Source of the DNA: Gryllotalpicola daejeonensis
GTDB taxonomy: Bacteria; Actinomycetota; Actinomycetes; Actinomycetales; Microbacteriaceae
Reading direction: 5' to 3'
Length of the DNA stretch: 64,000 nucleotides
NCBI RefSeq assembly: GCF_039538145.1
Contig: NZ_BAABBV010000001.1
Coordinates: 1,240,001 to 1,304,000 of the forward strand
Below the pieces are notes generated by a model. It did no database searches, had not been told where the DNA came from, and saw nothing but the letters and a program-made list of their open reading frames with translations. Below are positions 57,526 through 64,000 of the stretch, piece after piece; within the stretch, counting starts at the first letter, position 1; the number at the start of each line of letters is the position of its first letter. The position numbers and the translations under genes are program-made.

Positions 57526-58869
57526 ATGAACCGCGCATCGTTCCTCGGCAACACGCTCGTGCGGCAGACTCCGATCGCGGTGATCTTCGCCCTCGCGGCG
57601 GTATTCGGGCTGGTGATCCCCGAGATCCCGGTGACGAGCATGCCGACGTTCGTCGTGGGCATGGCCATCGCGGCCGTGGCGACGGGACTCGCGTTCGTCC
57701 CCGTGCACTCGCGCCTCGGGACGGCGCTGTTCACCATCGTGCCGGGCATCGACTTCATCGCGATCGCTCTGCTGCGGACGACGACCGGCGACTCCGCCTC
57801 GGTGTTCACCGCGCTCGTCGTGCTGCCGGTGTTCTGGGTGTCAGGTTCAGAAGGGCGCCGCTACGTCGTTTTCGGCGTCGTCGGCAGCATGTTCGTGATT
57901 CTCGCCCCGCTTGCGCTCGACCCGGGCAGCGGCCTGTCGAGCGCCGATCTCACCCGGGTTGTCGTGTATCTGATCGTGTTCAGCACCGTGAGCGGGGCCG
58001 TCAACGCGCTCACCGCTCGCTCGCGACTCAGGGTGCGCTTGGCGCAGCAGAACGAGGGACAGGTGCTCGAAGAGATCGGGCGAGCGGCCGCCGTGCAGCG
58101 TTCGCTGCTGCCCGATGCGAACCTGACCATCGGCGACGACATCTCGGTCGCCGGCACCTGCCAGCCGGCCACGAGCGTCGGCGGCGACTTCTTCGACTGG
58201 TACGACACGGGAAGCGGCGTCGCGATCACGCTGGGCGACGTGATGGGCAAGGGCGTCGGTGCCGGCCTGATCGCCGCGGCCGTGCGGGCGTCGGTGCGCA
58301 GCGCGTATTCCGTTGACGACCCTGCCGAGGCGCTGCAGCGCGCGTCGGACGGGCTCGAGGTGGCCAGCGATGTCTCCGACATCACGTTCACGACGCTTTT
58401 CCATGCGCGGCTGTCGACCGACGGGGTGCTGCACTGGGCCGACGCGGGGCACGGGCTGAGCGCCATCTTCCGTGCGGACGGCACCGTCGACCGACTCGCG
58501 TCGCAGAACCTTCCGCTCGGATTGCAGGTGGTCGAGCGCTGGCACACCAAGACAACCCGGCTCGACCCCGGCGACGTACTCGTGTCGGTCAGCGACGGCG
58601 TGCTCGACCTGTGGAGCGGCGTCGACGAGGCGATCGAGGGAATGAACGCGATCAGCCGTGAGGACTCGGACCCGAACGCGATCGTGGCGAAGTTCTCAGC
58701 GCTCGCCGCGCAGATTCCGCACGATGACGACATCACGGTCGTCGCCGTGCGGCGCGAGCCGCTGGATGCCGACCGCGAGCCGCTGGATGCCGAGCGCAAG
58801 CCGCTGGATGCCGAGCGCGAGCCGGCTGCGGCAGCCGGGGATGCCGGGGCGGCAGCCGTCGCGGCGTAG
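57526..58869 (+). CDS. Membrane PP2C-type (SpoIIE/RsbU-like) phosphatase, second paralog
   Basis: A 447-residue protein with the same design as the one at 54977: six membrane segments, a signalling helix (AQQNEGQVLEEIGRAAAVQRSLLPD) and a SpoIIE domain (SVGGDFFDWYDTGSGVAITLGDVMGKGVGAGLIAAAV, SDGVLDLWSG, HDDDITVVAVRREP). The two are clearly duplicates, flanking the STAS-kinase pair. Its C terminus has four REPLDAE-type heptads coded by 21-base tandem units (about 58755-58820), followed by an Ala-rich end. TATTGT upstream could be a -10 box. Confidence 0.92.
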   Translation: MNRASFLGNTLVRQTPIAVIFALAAVFGLVIPEIPVTSMPTFVVGMAIAAVATGLAFVPVHSRLGTALFTIVPGIDFIAIALLRTTTGDSASVFTALVVLPVFWVSGSEGRRYVVFGVVGSMFVILAPLALDPGSGLSSADLTRVVVYLIVFSTVSGAVNALTARSRLRVRLAQQNEGQVLEEIGRAAAVQRSLLPDANLTIGDDISVAGTCQPATSVGGDFFDWYDTGSGVAITLGDVMGKGVGAGLIAAAVRASVRSAYSVDDPAEALQRASDGLEVASDVSDITFTTLFHARLSTDGVLHWADAGHGLSAIFRADGTVDRLASQNLPLGLQVVERWHTKTTRLDPGDVLVSVSDGVLDLWSGVDEAIEGMNAISREDSDPNAIVAKFSALAAQIPHDDDITVVAVRREPLDADREPLDAERKPLDAEREPAAAAGDAGAAAVAA

Positions 58870-58937
58870 GCGGCGGGGGCCGCGCGAGCGGCGGCGCCGG
58901 GGCGGCGGGCGGCGCGGTCGGCGGCGTGAGCGCTGAG

Positions 58938-59012
58938 TGGCTCCGCGACCTGGATTCGAACCAGGACTTAACGGCTCCAAAGGCCGTCGTGCTGCCGTTA
59001 CACCATCGCGGA
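58938..59012 (-). tRNA. tRNA-Gln (anticodon UUG)
   Basis: Minus-strand cloverleaf: acceptor TCCGCGA/TCGCGGA, anticodon arm ACGGC-CTTTGGA-GCCGT (UUG), T arm CCTGG-TTCGAAT-CCAGG, G73, and an encoded CCA (58938-58940). Confidence 0.95.
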
Positions 59013-59043
59013 TCGGTTACCAGTCTGGCATTCCCGGGCTGGG

Positions 59044-59049
59044 TAGGCT
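59044..59049 (+). promoter_or_regulatory. -10 box (TAGGCT) for leaderless marR mRNA
   Basis: TAGGCT is followed by six bases and ATG 59056; no SD. Confidence 0.5.
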
Positions 59050-59055
59050 GACCGC

Positions 59056-59556
59056 ATGCCCGCACCCCAGGATGAAGTCGACCGCATCGTCGACGCCTGG
59101 CTGCGCGAGCGCCCCGATCTCGACTTCACACCTCTGCAGGTGCTCTCGCGCGTCGACCGGCTGTCGCGCCACCTCGAGACGGCTCGGCGCGCGGCGTTCA
59201 GCCGCTCCGGCCTGCAGTCGTGGGAGTTCGACGTGCTCGCCGCCTTGCGCCGCGCAGGCGCCCCCTATCAGCTCTCCCCCAAGGCGCTGCTGCAGCAGAC
59301 CCTGGTCTCGTCCGGCACGATGACGAACCGCATCGACCGGCTCGTCGAGCGCGGCTTCGTGCAGCGTTCGAGCGACCCGGCCGACGGCCGAGGCGTTCTC
59401 GTGCGGATGACGCGATCGGGATTGACCCACGTGGATGCCGCGATCACGCGTCTCGTCGACGCCGAGGCCGGCATCCTCAAGGGGCTCAGCGCGAACGATC
59501 AGACGCGGCTCGGCACGCTGTTGCGGAAGCTGACGGTCGATTTCGACGGGCCGTGA
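59056..59556 (+). CDS. MarR family transcriptional regulator
   Basis: A 166-residue winged-helix regulator. SGLQSWEFDVLAALRRAG begins the DNA-binding core, the recognition helix is in SSGTMTNRIDRLVERGFVQR, and the wing is SSDPADGRGVLVRMT. MarR proteins are dimeric repressors responding to small molecules. No obvious target lies next to it except the DUF222-HNH gene 122 bases downstream. Start ATG probably leaderless. Confidence 0.92.
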   Translation: MPAPQDEVDRIVDAWLRERPDLDFTPLQVLSRVDRLSRHLETARRAAFSRSGLQSWEFDVLAALRRAGAPYQLSPKALLQQTLVSSGTMTNRIDRLVERGFVQRSSDPADGRGVLVRMTRSGLTHVDAAITRLVDAEAGILKGLSANDQTRLGTLLRKLTVDFDGP

Positions 59557-59621
59557 GCTGGGCACGGATGCCGGGGCTGTGCGGCTGGGTGTGGAGAAGT
59601 CGCTGGGCTTCCTGCACTTGT

Positions 59622-59633
59622 GAATAAGTATTC
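59622..59633. promoter_or_regulatory. GAATAAGTATTC inverted repeat in AT-rich promoter region
   Basis: GAATA-AG-TATTC lies 46 bases before the HNH gene in a short AT-rich stretch unlike the rest of the window. It could be an operator, for instance of the neighbouring MarR protein. Confidence 0.3.
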
Positions 59634-59666
59634 TATTGTTTCCTAGCCATTTTCGGATGCTTGGCG

Positions 59667-59672
59667 TAGTCT
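59667..59672 (+). promoter_or_regulatory. -10 box (TAGTCT) for leaderless HNH gene mRNA
   Basis: TAGTCT then six bases then ATG 59679; no SD. Confidence 0.45.
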
Positions 59673-59678
59673 TGTTCT

Positions 59679-61061
59679 ATGTCGAAGGTCGGGTCTGCCG
59701 CGTGCGGGGCGCTTGCGCGCCTGGCGGGTGTGCTGCCTGTGGACCCTTCGGCTTTGACGGATGGGCAGCTGGTGCGGCTGGCGGAGGATCTTGCCGCGGT
59801 GCACCGTCACCTTGATGCGGTGGAGCTGGCTGTGGCCGGGGAGGTGCAGCACCGCTCGGACCCCGAGTCGCCGGATTCTCTGGCGCGGCGGTTGGGGTTC
59901 AAGACCGCCGCCGGGGCGATCCAGGGTCTGACGAAGAGCTCGGGCAAAGAGGCTCAGAAGCTGGTCGCCCAGGCGACCGAGCTCAAGAAGCTGCCCACGG
60001 TCGAGCAGGCGGTTCTAGACGGGCGGATCGGCCGGGAGGCGGCGGCGGCGATCAGCTCGGAGCTGCAGAAGGCCGCCGGGAAGGATCTCGGCCGTGCCGA
60101 CGCCGTTCAGGTGGCCCAGGTCGAGGCCGAGCTCGTCGAGCTGGCCACCACGGCCGGTGCCGACGAGGTGAAGGCCAAGGCGGCGGAGAAGGCCGCGCTG
60201 TTGGACGTTCGGGTCGTCGAAGACCAGGCGGCGAAGGCGATGGCGGAGCGGTTCTTCTGGATCAGCCCCACGGTGGATGGGGTGGCGAAGGTGTCCGGCC
60301 TGCTGCCAGCCGGGCACGCCGCCGTCATCCGCGGGGTCTTCGACGCGTTCGTCAACCCGAAAGGGAAGAAGACCGTCACCTTCACCCCCGCCGACGAGGT
60401 CACACCAGAGGACTCGCGCACGGCCGGGCAGAAGCGGGCGGACCTGTTCCGGGACATCTGCGCCGCCCAGGCCCGCTCGGCCGAGGCGCCGGACATGGGC
60501 GGGGACCACCCCACCGTGTGGATCTCCACCACGGTGAAGGAGCTTCATTCGGGTGAGGGGTTGGCGTTCTACGCCGGCACCCCCGAACCCGTGCCTGTGG
60601 CTGAGGCCGAGCTGGCTGCCTGCGCGGGCGGGATCCAGACGGTGATCTTCGACGACGACGGCGAAGTCCTGCGGCTCGGGCGCAGCGTGCGCGGGTTCAC
60701 CCGCCGCCAAAGGCGCGCGATCGCCCTGCGGGACGGGGGCACGTGCCTGATCCCGGGGTGCACGGTCCCGGCGCAGTGGTGCGAGGTCCACCACGTCGTC
60801 AGCTACAAAGACGGCGGCAACACCGACCTCGACAACGGGGTGCTCCTGTGCTGGTTCCACCACCACGAAATCGACCACGGACCCTGGCACATCCGGATCA
60901 TCACCGGCACCCCCGAGGTGCGTTACGCCCACGGCGGGCGGGTCATCGACTGGGCATCAGCCGGAAACGGAACCGCCGCACGACTCAGAGCCCAGGCGGG
61001 AGCGCCACCCGGGGCCGCGGCATCACCCGGGGCGCCACCCGGGGCAGCACCGGGCGCTTAG
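59679..61061 (+). CDS. HNH endonuclease signature-containing DUF222 protein
   Basis: A 460-residue member of the actinobacterial DUF222-HNH group. The N-terminal DUF222 helical domain spans about 15-330; the HNH module follows with CLIPGCTVPAQWCEVHHVV and NGVLLCWFHHHEID, holding paired cysteines for zinc and the catalytic His. The last 25 residues are GAPPG-type repeats. These genes occur in many copies in actinobacterial genomes, often with 13E12-like repeats; the biological role is unclear, and mobility has been suggested. Codon use is slightly different at the start. Confidence 0.88.
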   Translation: MSKVGSAACGALARLAGVLPVDPSALTDGQLVRLAEDLAAVHRHLDAVELAVAGEVQHRSDPESPDSLARRLGFKTAAGAIQGLTKSSGKEAQKLVAQATELKKLPTVEQAVLDGRIGREAAAAISSELQKAAGKDLGRADAVQVAQVEAELVELATTAGADEVKAKAAEKAALLDVRVVEDQAAKAMAERFFWISPTVDGVAKVSGLLPAGHAAVIRGVFDAFVNPKGKKTVTFTPADEVTPEDSRTAGQKRADLFRDICAAQARSAEAPDMGGDHPTVWISTTVKELHSGEGLAFYAGTPEPVPVAEAELAACAGGIQTVIFDDDGEVLRLGRSVRGFTRRQRRAIALRDGGTCLIPGCTVPAQWCEVHHVVSYKDGGNTDLDNGVLLCWFHHHEIDHGPWHIRIITGTPEVRYAHGGRVIDWASAGNGTAARLRAQAGAPPGAAASPGAPPGAAPGA

Positions 61062-61159
61062 CCCCACCCCGAGACGACAGCTGGACAATCGGGCCGGTGG
61101 CGCCGCCCGAGGTCAGGTGTGACGTCAGCTGCGATGCCCGTGGCGACGGCGGCTGACCG

Positions 61160-62227
61160 CTACACGTCGACCGGCTCGAGGCGAGCGGCACGACGCGCAG
61201 CCTCGGCCAGGTCGCCGAGGAGCGTCGCGGTGTCATCCCACCCGATGCAGGCATCCGTAATGGACTTGCCGTATTCGAGACCCTCGAGACCCGCATCGGT
61301 CAGCTTCTGCGCACCCGGCTCGATGAAGCTCTCGATCATGACACCCGCGATCGGCTCGCCATCCGCGATCTGCGCCGCGAGCTCGTGCGCCACTTCCAGC
61401 TGCCGGATGTGGCTCTTGCCGCTGTTCGCGTGGCTCGCATCCACGATGATGCGCGGACTGAGACCCGCACGCGCGAGCAGCCTTGCCGAGTAGATGACGT
61501 TGTGCGTTCCGTAGTTCGGCCCGAACCGGCCACCGCGCAGGATGATGTGGCCCGCGTTGTTGCCACGGGTCGTGACGATGGCGGCGCGGCCCTCGTCGTC
61601 GATACCGAAGGTCGTGTGCTGCTGAGCAGCGACAGTCACGCCGTCGATCGCGACCTGAACGTCGCCATCGGTCGCATTCTTGAATCCGATCGGCATGCCG
61701 AGACCAGAGGCCATCTGGCGATGGATCTGGCTCTCGGTCGTGCGCGCGCCGATCGCACCCCAGCTGACGAGGTCGGAGATGTACGAGGGGCTGACCGGCT
61801 CCAAGAACTCGGTGCCGACAGGCATCCCCAGCTCGACGATGTCGAGCAGCAGCTTGCGCGCGATGCGCAAGCCCGTCGCGATGTCGTGAGTACCGTTCAG
61901 ATGCGGGTCGTTGATGAGGCCCTTCCACCCGCCGGTCGAGCGCGGCTTCTCGAAGTACACGCGCATGACGACGAGGATGTCGTCCTTGAGCTTCTCGGCG
62001 ATCGGGGCCAGTCTGCGCGCGTAGTCGAGCGCTGCCGCCGGGTCGTGCACGCTGCACGGGCCGACGACCACGAGCAGGCGGTCGTCCTGCTCCTGCATGA
62101 TCGCGTCGATCTCGGCGCGGTGCCGAGCGATGCGCGCGGAGGCCTCCGCACTGATCGGCAGCTCTGCCTTGAGCTCGTTGGGGGTGGGCAGCGGCTCGAA
62201 GGTGGCTGCACCGAGGTCGTTCGACAT
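61160..62227 (-). CDS. aroG: 3-deoxy-7-phosphoheptulonate synthase (class I, AroG type)
   Basis: A 355-residue DAHP synthase. Motifs: LLVVVGPCSVHDPAAALDYA (active site and metal Cys), VVMRVYFEKPRSTGGWKGLINDP, GTEFLEPVSPSYISDLVSWGAIGARTTESQIHRQMASGL, RGNNAGHIILRGG, IVDASHANSGKSH and EGLEYGKSITDACIGWDD. It joins PEP and erythrose 4-phosphate, the first step to Phe, Tyr and Trp; class I enzymes are feedback-inhibited by these. ATG 62227 has AGAGGAAC and GGAAGGAG upstream, the latter inside a hairpin. A leader ORF rich in F, W and Y precedes it. Confidence 0.97.
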   Translation of the reverse strand: MSNDLGAATFEPLPTPNELKAELPISAEASARIARHRAEIDAIMQEQDDRLLVVVGPCSVHDPAAALDYARRLAPIAEKLKDDILVVMRVYFEKPRSTGGWKGLINDPHLNGTHDIATGLRIARKLLLDIVELGMPVGTEFLEPVSPSYISDLVSWGAIGARTTESQIHRQMASGLGMPIGFKNATDGDVQVAIDGVTVAAQQHTTFGIDDEGRAAIVTTRGNNAGHIILRGGRFGPNYGTHNVIYSARLLARAGLSPRIIVDASHANSGKSHIRQLEVAHELAAQIADGEPIAGVMIESFIEPGAQKLTDAGLEGLEYGKSITDACIGWDDTATLLGDLAEAARRAARLEPVDV

Positions 62228-62242
62228 ACTCGTTCCTCTTCT

Positions 62243-62357
62243 CCTTCCGGGCGGAAGGCCCTCAGCCCGACGCCTAGAAAGACGAATGGCAGAGAACGAA
62301 GTCTCTGCCTGGCTGAAGGTGGGGTTCTGGTCTCGTCAGAGCGCCGGCACCTCAGCC
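62243..62357 (-). promoter_or_regulatory. Attenuator-type leader of aroG with competing hairpins
   Basis: On the minus strand, from the leader ORF to aroG: CCGGC..GCCGG can fold inside the leader ORF end; GGCTGAGGTG (62357-62348) can instead pair with CACCTTCAGCC (62321-62311) with one bulge; GGCAGAGA-CTTCGT-TCTCTGCC (62309-62288) is a stable hairpin followed by a pyrimidine-rich stretch; and CCTTCC-GCCC-GGAAGG (62258-62243) covers the first SD-like block of aroG. The arrangement matches control by ribosome stalling. Function is inferred. Confidence 0.65.
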
Positions 62358-62389
62358 GGGGTCTCATAGACGTACCAGAAACGGTTCAT
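62336..62389 (-). CDS. Aromatic leader peptide of aroG
   Basis: Seventeen codons, MNRFWYVYETPAEVPAL, then TGA. Four of residues 4-8 are aromatic (F, W, Y, Y), the end products of the pathway that aroG begins. No SD is present, but TACTCT lies seven bases before the ATG, so the message may start at this ATG. The stop is 109 bases from the aroG start. Stalling at the aromatic codons would favour one of the alternative downstream structures. Confidence 0.7.
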   Translation of the reverse strand: MNRFWYVYETPAEVPAL

Positions 62390-62466
62390 GCCGCTGAGAG
62401 TATCACGCAGGGCGCGCGCAGAGTCTGCGGCGTGTCCCCTGGTTTCTGCATGCCGGGGTGACCACT

Positions 62467-63327
62467 ATGGGGGTCATGCCCGCTGACGTCGGTGGCGAAT
62501 GGAACCGCGACGCCGCCTACCATCCCTGGATCCAACGCATCGCCGCCGAACACGCCGGCGATGTGCTCGACGTCGGCTGTGGTGACGGGCTGCTCGCACT
62601 GCGCCTCGCGGCGGTCTCCCGTTCGGTGGTCGGCATCGACCGCGATGCCGCCGCGATCGCGGAGGCGCACAAACGGCTGCGCATGGTCGCTAATACGGAT
62701 GTCGCGGTGTCAGAGTTCGGCACCGAGTGGGGCCTCACGCCCGACAGTTACGACGTCATCACGATGGTGTCGGTGCTGCACGAGCTGCCGCTCCTTCCCA
62801 CCCTCGAACGCGTGGTCGAGCTGCTGAAGCCAGGCGGCACCCTGATCGTCGTCGGCGAGGCCGAGCCGACCACGCTGATCGACCGCGCGCTCGAGCTGAT
62901 CTCGGTGCCGTACGCCTGGGCACTCCAGACTTTCTATACCTGGCGCGGCATGTATCGCCCCGAGTTCGTCTCGGAGCAATCCGTCGCACCCACCTATTCG
63001 TACGCAGACGTGATGGATGCCGCCGCCGAGCTGCTGCCAGGGGCGGAACTGCATCGCGGGCTGCTCCGGCGGTACCGCCTCAGGTGGTCGAAGCCGGTCG
63101 AGGTCGCCGCCGGCGAGGTCGACCTCGCCGCGATGACGGCGGCGACTTCGGGGAGGGCGACGGCAGCCGGGCATCCTTCGAGCACGCGGACGACGCCCCT
63201 GTGCTCGACCGCGACGACATCGACGAGCTCTCACACCTCTTCGACCAGACGCGCGAGGTCCCGACGGTCGAGCCCGGCACCGACGCGCGCCGCAGCGCCT
63301 GACCCGGCTGCCAGTAGCCTCGACTGA
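62467..63327 (+). CDS. Class I SAM-dependent methyltransferase, probable frameshift near the 3' end
   Basis: Residues 1-200 form a class I methyltransferase: VLDVGCGDGLLALRLA (SAM motif I), VVGIDRDAAAI (motif II acidic loop), YDVITMVSVLHELP and LKPGGTLIVVGEAEP. The substrate is unknown. After about 63130 the frame turns into an unnatural Ser/Thr/Arg-rich tail, while the -1 frame reads sensible acidic sequence (DRDDIDELSHLFDQTREVP) with native codon bias and stops at 63302. A one-base deletion near 63133 is likely, either real or a sequencing error. I chose ATG 62467 (GGGGTG upstream); GTG 62458 and ATG 62476 are alternatives. Confidence 0.75.
   Translation: MGVMPADVGGEWNRDAAYHPWIQRIAAEHAGDVLDVGCGDGLLALRLAAVSRSVVGIDRDAAAIAEAHKRLRMVANTDVAVSEFGTEWGLTPDSYDVITMVSVLHELPLLPTLERVVELLKPGGTLIVVGEAEPTTLIDRALELISVPYAWALQTFYTWRGMYRPEFVSEQSVAPTYSYADVMDAAAELLPGAELHRGLLRRYRLRWSKPVEVAAGEVDLAAMTAATSGRATAAGHPSSTRTTPLCSTATTSTSSHTSSTRRARSRRSSPAPTRAAAPDPAASSLD
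63315..63320 (+). promoter_or_regulatory. -10 box (TAGCCT) for leaderless MFS mRNA
   Basis: TAGCCT is followed by seven bases and GTG 63328. Confidence 0.45.
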
Positions 63328-64000
63328 GTGAGTGATACCTCGGCCGCACAGCCGCCCACCGCGACGCTGCGCACCGTGTTCGCCGGGCCGCGTGGGCGGC
63401 TGCTCATCGCCCTGCTGATCAGCGAGTTCGGCGGCGCGGTGCAGGGCATCGCCTATTCGACGGTGCTGCCGCTCGCGGCATCCGATCTGGGCGGCTCCGC
63501 ACTCTATGGCGCAACGCTCGCGGCCGCCACGCTCTCATCGCTCTTCGTTCTCGCGCTCGGCCCGGGCCTCACGGTGCGCCTCGGCTTCTCGAACGCCATC
63601 GGCGTCGCCACGGTGCTGTTCGTGATCGGAGCGGCGCTGTCCGCGCTGGCACCCGCGATGGTGTGGGTGCTCGTCGCGAACGTCATCAGGGGTCTCAGCA
63701 CCGGCATCATCGCCGGACTGGGGTACGCCGCTCTCGGCTCGCTGTACGAAGACGCGCTGCGGCCGCGCGTGTTCGGGCTGTTCGCCTTCATGTGGCTCGT
63801 GCCGTCGCTCGTCGGGCCGCTGGTGAACGCCGGCATCGCGTCTGCGGCGGGGTGGCGCTGGGCGATGGTCTGGCCGGCCGCGCTCGTGATCGGCGGCCGG
63901 CTGCTGATGTGGCGCTCGGTCGCGATCATCCCGCGGCAGGAGGGGGGCGCACGGCTCAGTCCGCTGATCGGCTTCGGCGCGGTCGTCGCCTTCGCGCTCG
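63328..64000 (+). CDS. MFS transporter (3' truncated by window end)
   Basis: The first 224 residues of a major facilitator protein: about six membrane segments are visible, starting with GRLLIALLISEFGGAVQGIAYSTVLPLAASDLGG and including RGLSTGIIAGLGYAALGSLYED, where motif A would be (the GRxxDRxGRR motif is not evident). The GTG at 63328 directly follows the methyltransferase stop at 63327 and also has a leaderless-type TAGCCT box. Substrate unknown; the gene continues past the window. Confidence 0.85.
   Translation, partial: MSDTSAAQPPTATLRTVFAGPRGRLLIALLISEFGGAVQGIAYSTVLPLAASDLGGSALYGATLAAATLSSLFVLALGPGLTVRLGFSNAIGVATVLFVIGAALSALAPAMVWVLVANVIRGLSTGIIAGLGYAALGSLYEDALRPRVFGLFAFMWLVPSLVGPLVNAGIASAAGWRWAMVWPAALVIGGRLLMWRSVAIIPRQEGGARLSPLIGFGAVVAFAL

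Noticed and set aside
59679..61061. DUF222-HNH gene considered as an intron-encoded or restriction endonuclease
   Set aside because: No intron ends, no methyltransferase partner and no flanking repeats seen; the family is common and its role is unclear.

Overview
The window is high-GC actinobacterial chromosome, most likely from the family Microbacteriaceae. The reasons are the very high G+C at third codon positions, frequent GTG and TTG starts, the order rplY-pth-mfd-mazG-eno-ftsB-DUF501, actinobacterial families such as DUF3516, DUF501, DUF3054, DUF6114/DUF6230 and DUF222-HNH, and many starts that look leaderless (a TANNNT box 6-7 nt before ATG or GTG). I see no insertion sequence, prophage, CRISPR array or rRNA operon. 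Assignment below family level is not possible from this sequence alone.

Layout. 1-0.8 kb: end of a DUF3516 RNA helicase. 0.9-5.6 kb: a minus-strand operon (MFS, PLP racemase/deaminase-like protein, sugar-lactone oxidase, SRPBCC protein) followed by a YCII protein. 5.8-12.4 kb: tRNA with UAA anticodon, type II NADH dehydrogenase, DUF501, ftsB, enolase, hisS, then a TPR membrane protein with a Cdc48-like AAA ATPase to 13.7 kb. 13.8-20.6 kb: MFS, mazG, a secreted S53 peptidase, a ferric-reductase/FMN-binding/ApbE redox operon, and a VIT-type iron/manganese transporter behind an IdeR/DtxR-like box. 20.8-24.3 kb: a lower-GC hypothetical gene, an ATP-grasp protein, and two overlapping alanine-racemase-like genes with complementary defects. 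24.3-29.2 kb: mfd, pth, rplY. 29.5-33.1 kb: two-component system, SHOCT protein, tandem repeats, RIO-like kinase, an 18-codon ORF. 33.1-40.5 kb: hexuronate catabolism (mannonate dehydratase, fructuronate reductase, two isomerase-like barrels, Gfo/Idh protein, divergent uxaC). 40.5-43.4 kb: TetR-DUF6230-DUF6114 envelope cluster. 43.4-46.8 kb: divergent gntK/gnd and a ClC channel; KDG and gluconate metabolism fit with the uronate genes. 46.8-53.4 kb: small hypotheticals, an RNA uracil methyltransferase carrying repeat insertions, prs-glmU, and mtnN-luxS (SAH recycling and AI-2). 53.4-58.9 kb: MFS and a partner-switch module (STAS, anti-sigma kinase, two SpoIIE phosphatase paralogs). 58.9-64 kb: tRNA-Gln, MarR, DUF222-HNH protein, aroG with an aromatic leader peptide, a methyltransferase with a probable frameshift, and the start of an MFS gene.

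Most interesting items: (1) upstream of aroG, an ORF encoding MNRFWYVYETPAEVPAL followed by mutually exclusive hairpins, one of them over the aroG ribosome binding site: a probable aromatic-amino-acid attenuator; (2) the alanine racemase pair, in which one protein lacks the PLP lysine and the other lacks the catalytic tyrosine, which suggests an obligate heterodimer; (3) a palindromic repeat family found only between convergent genes; (4) tandem arrays that begin at or contain the stop codons of three genes; (5) strong enrichment of GGATGCC at the expense of GGACGCC; (6) a palindromic element carried in frame inside an RNA methyltransferase.
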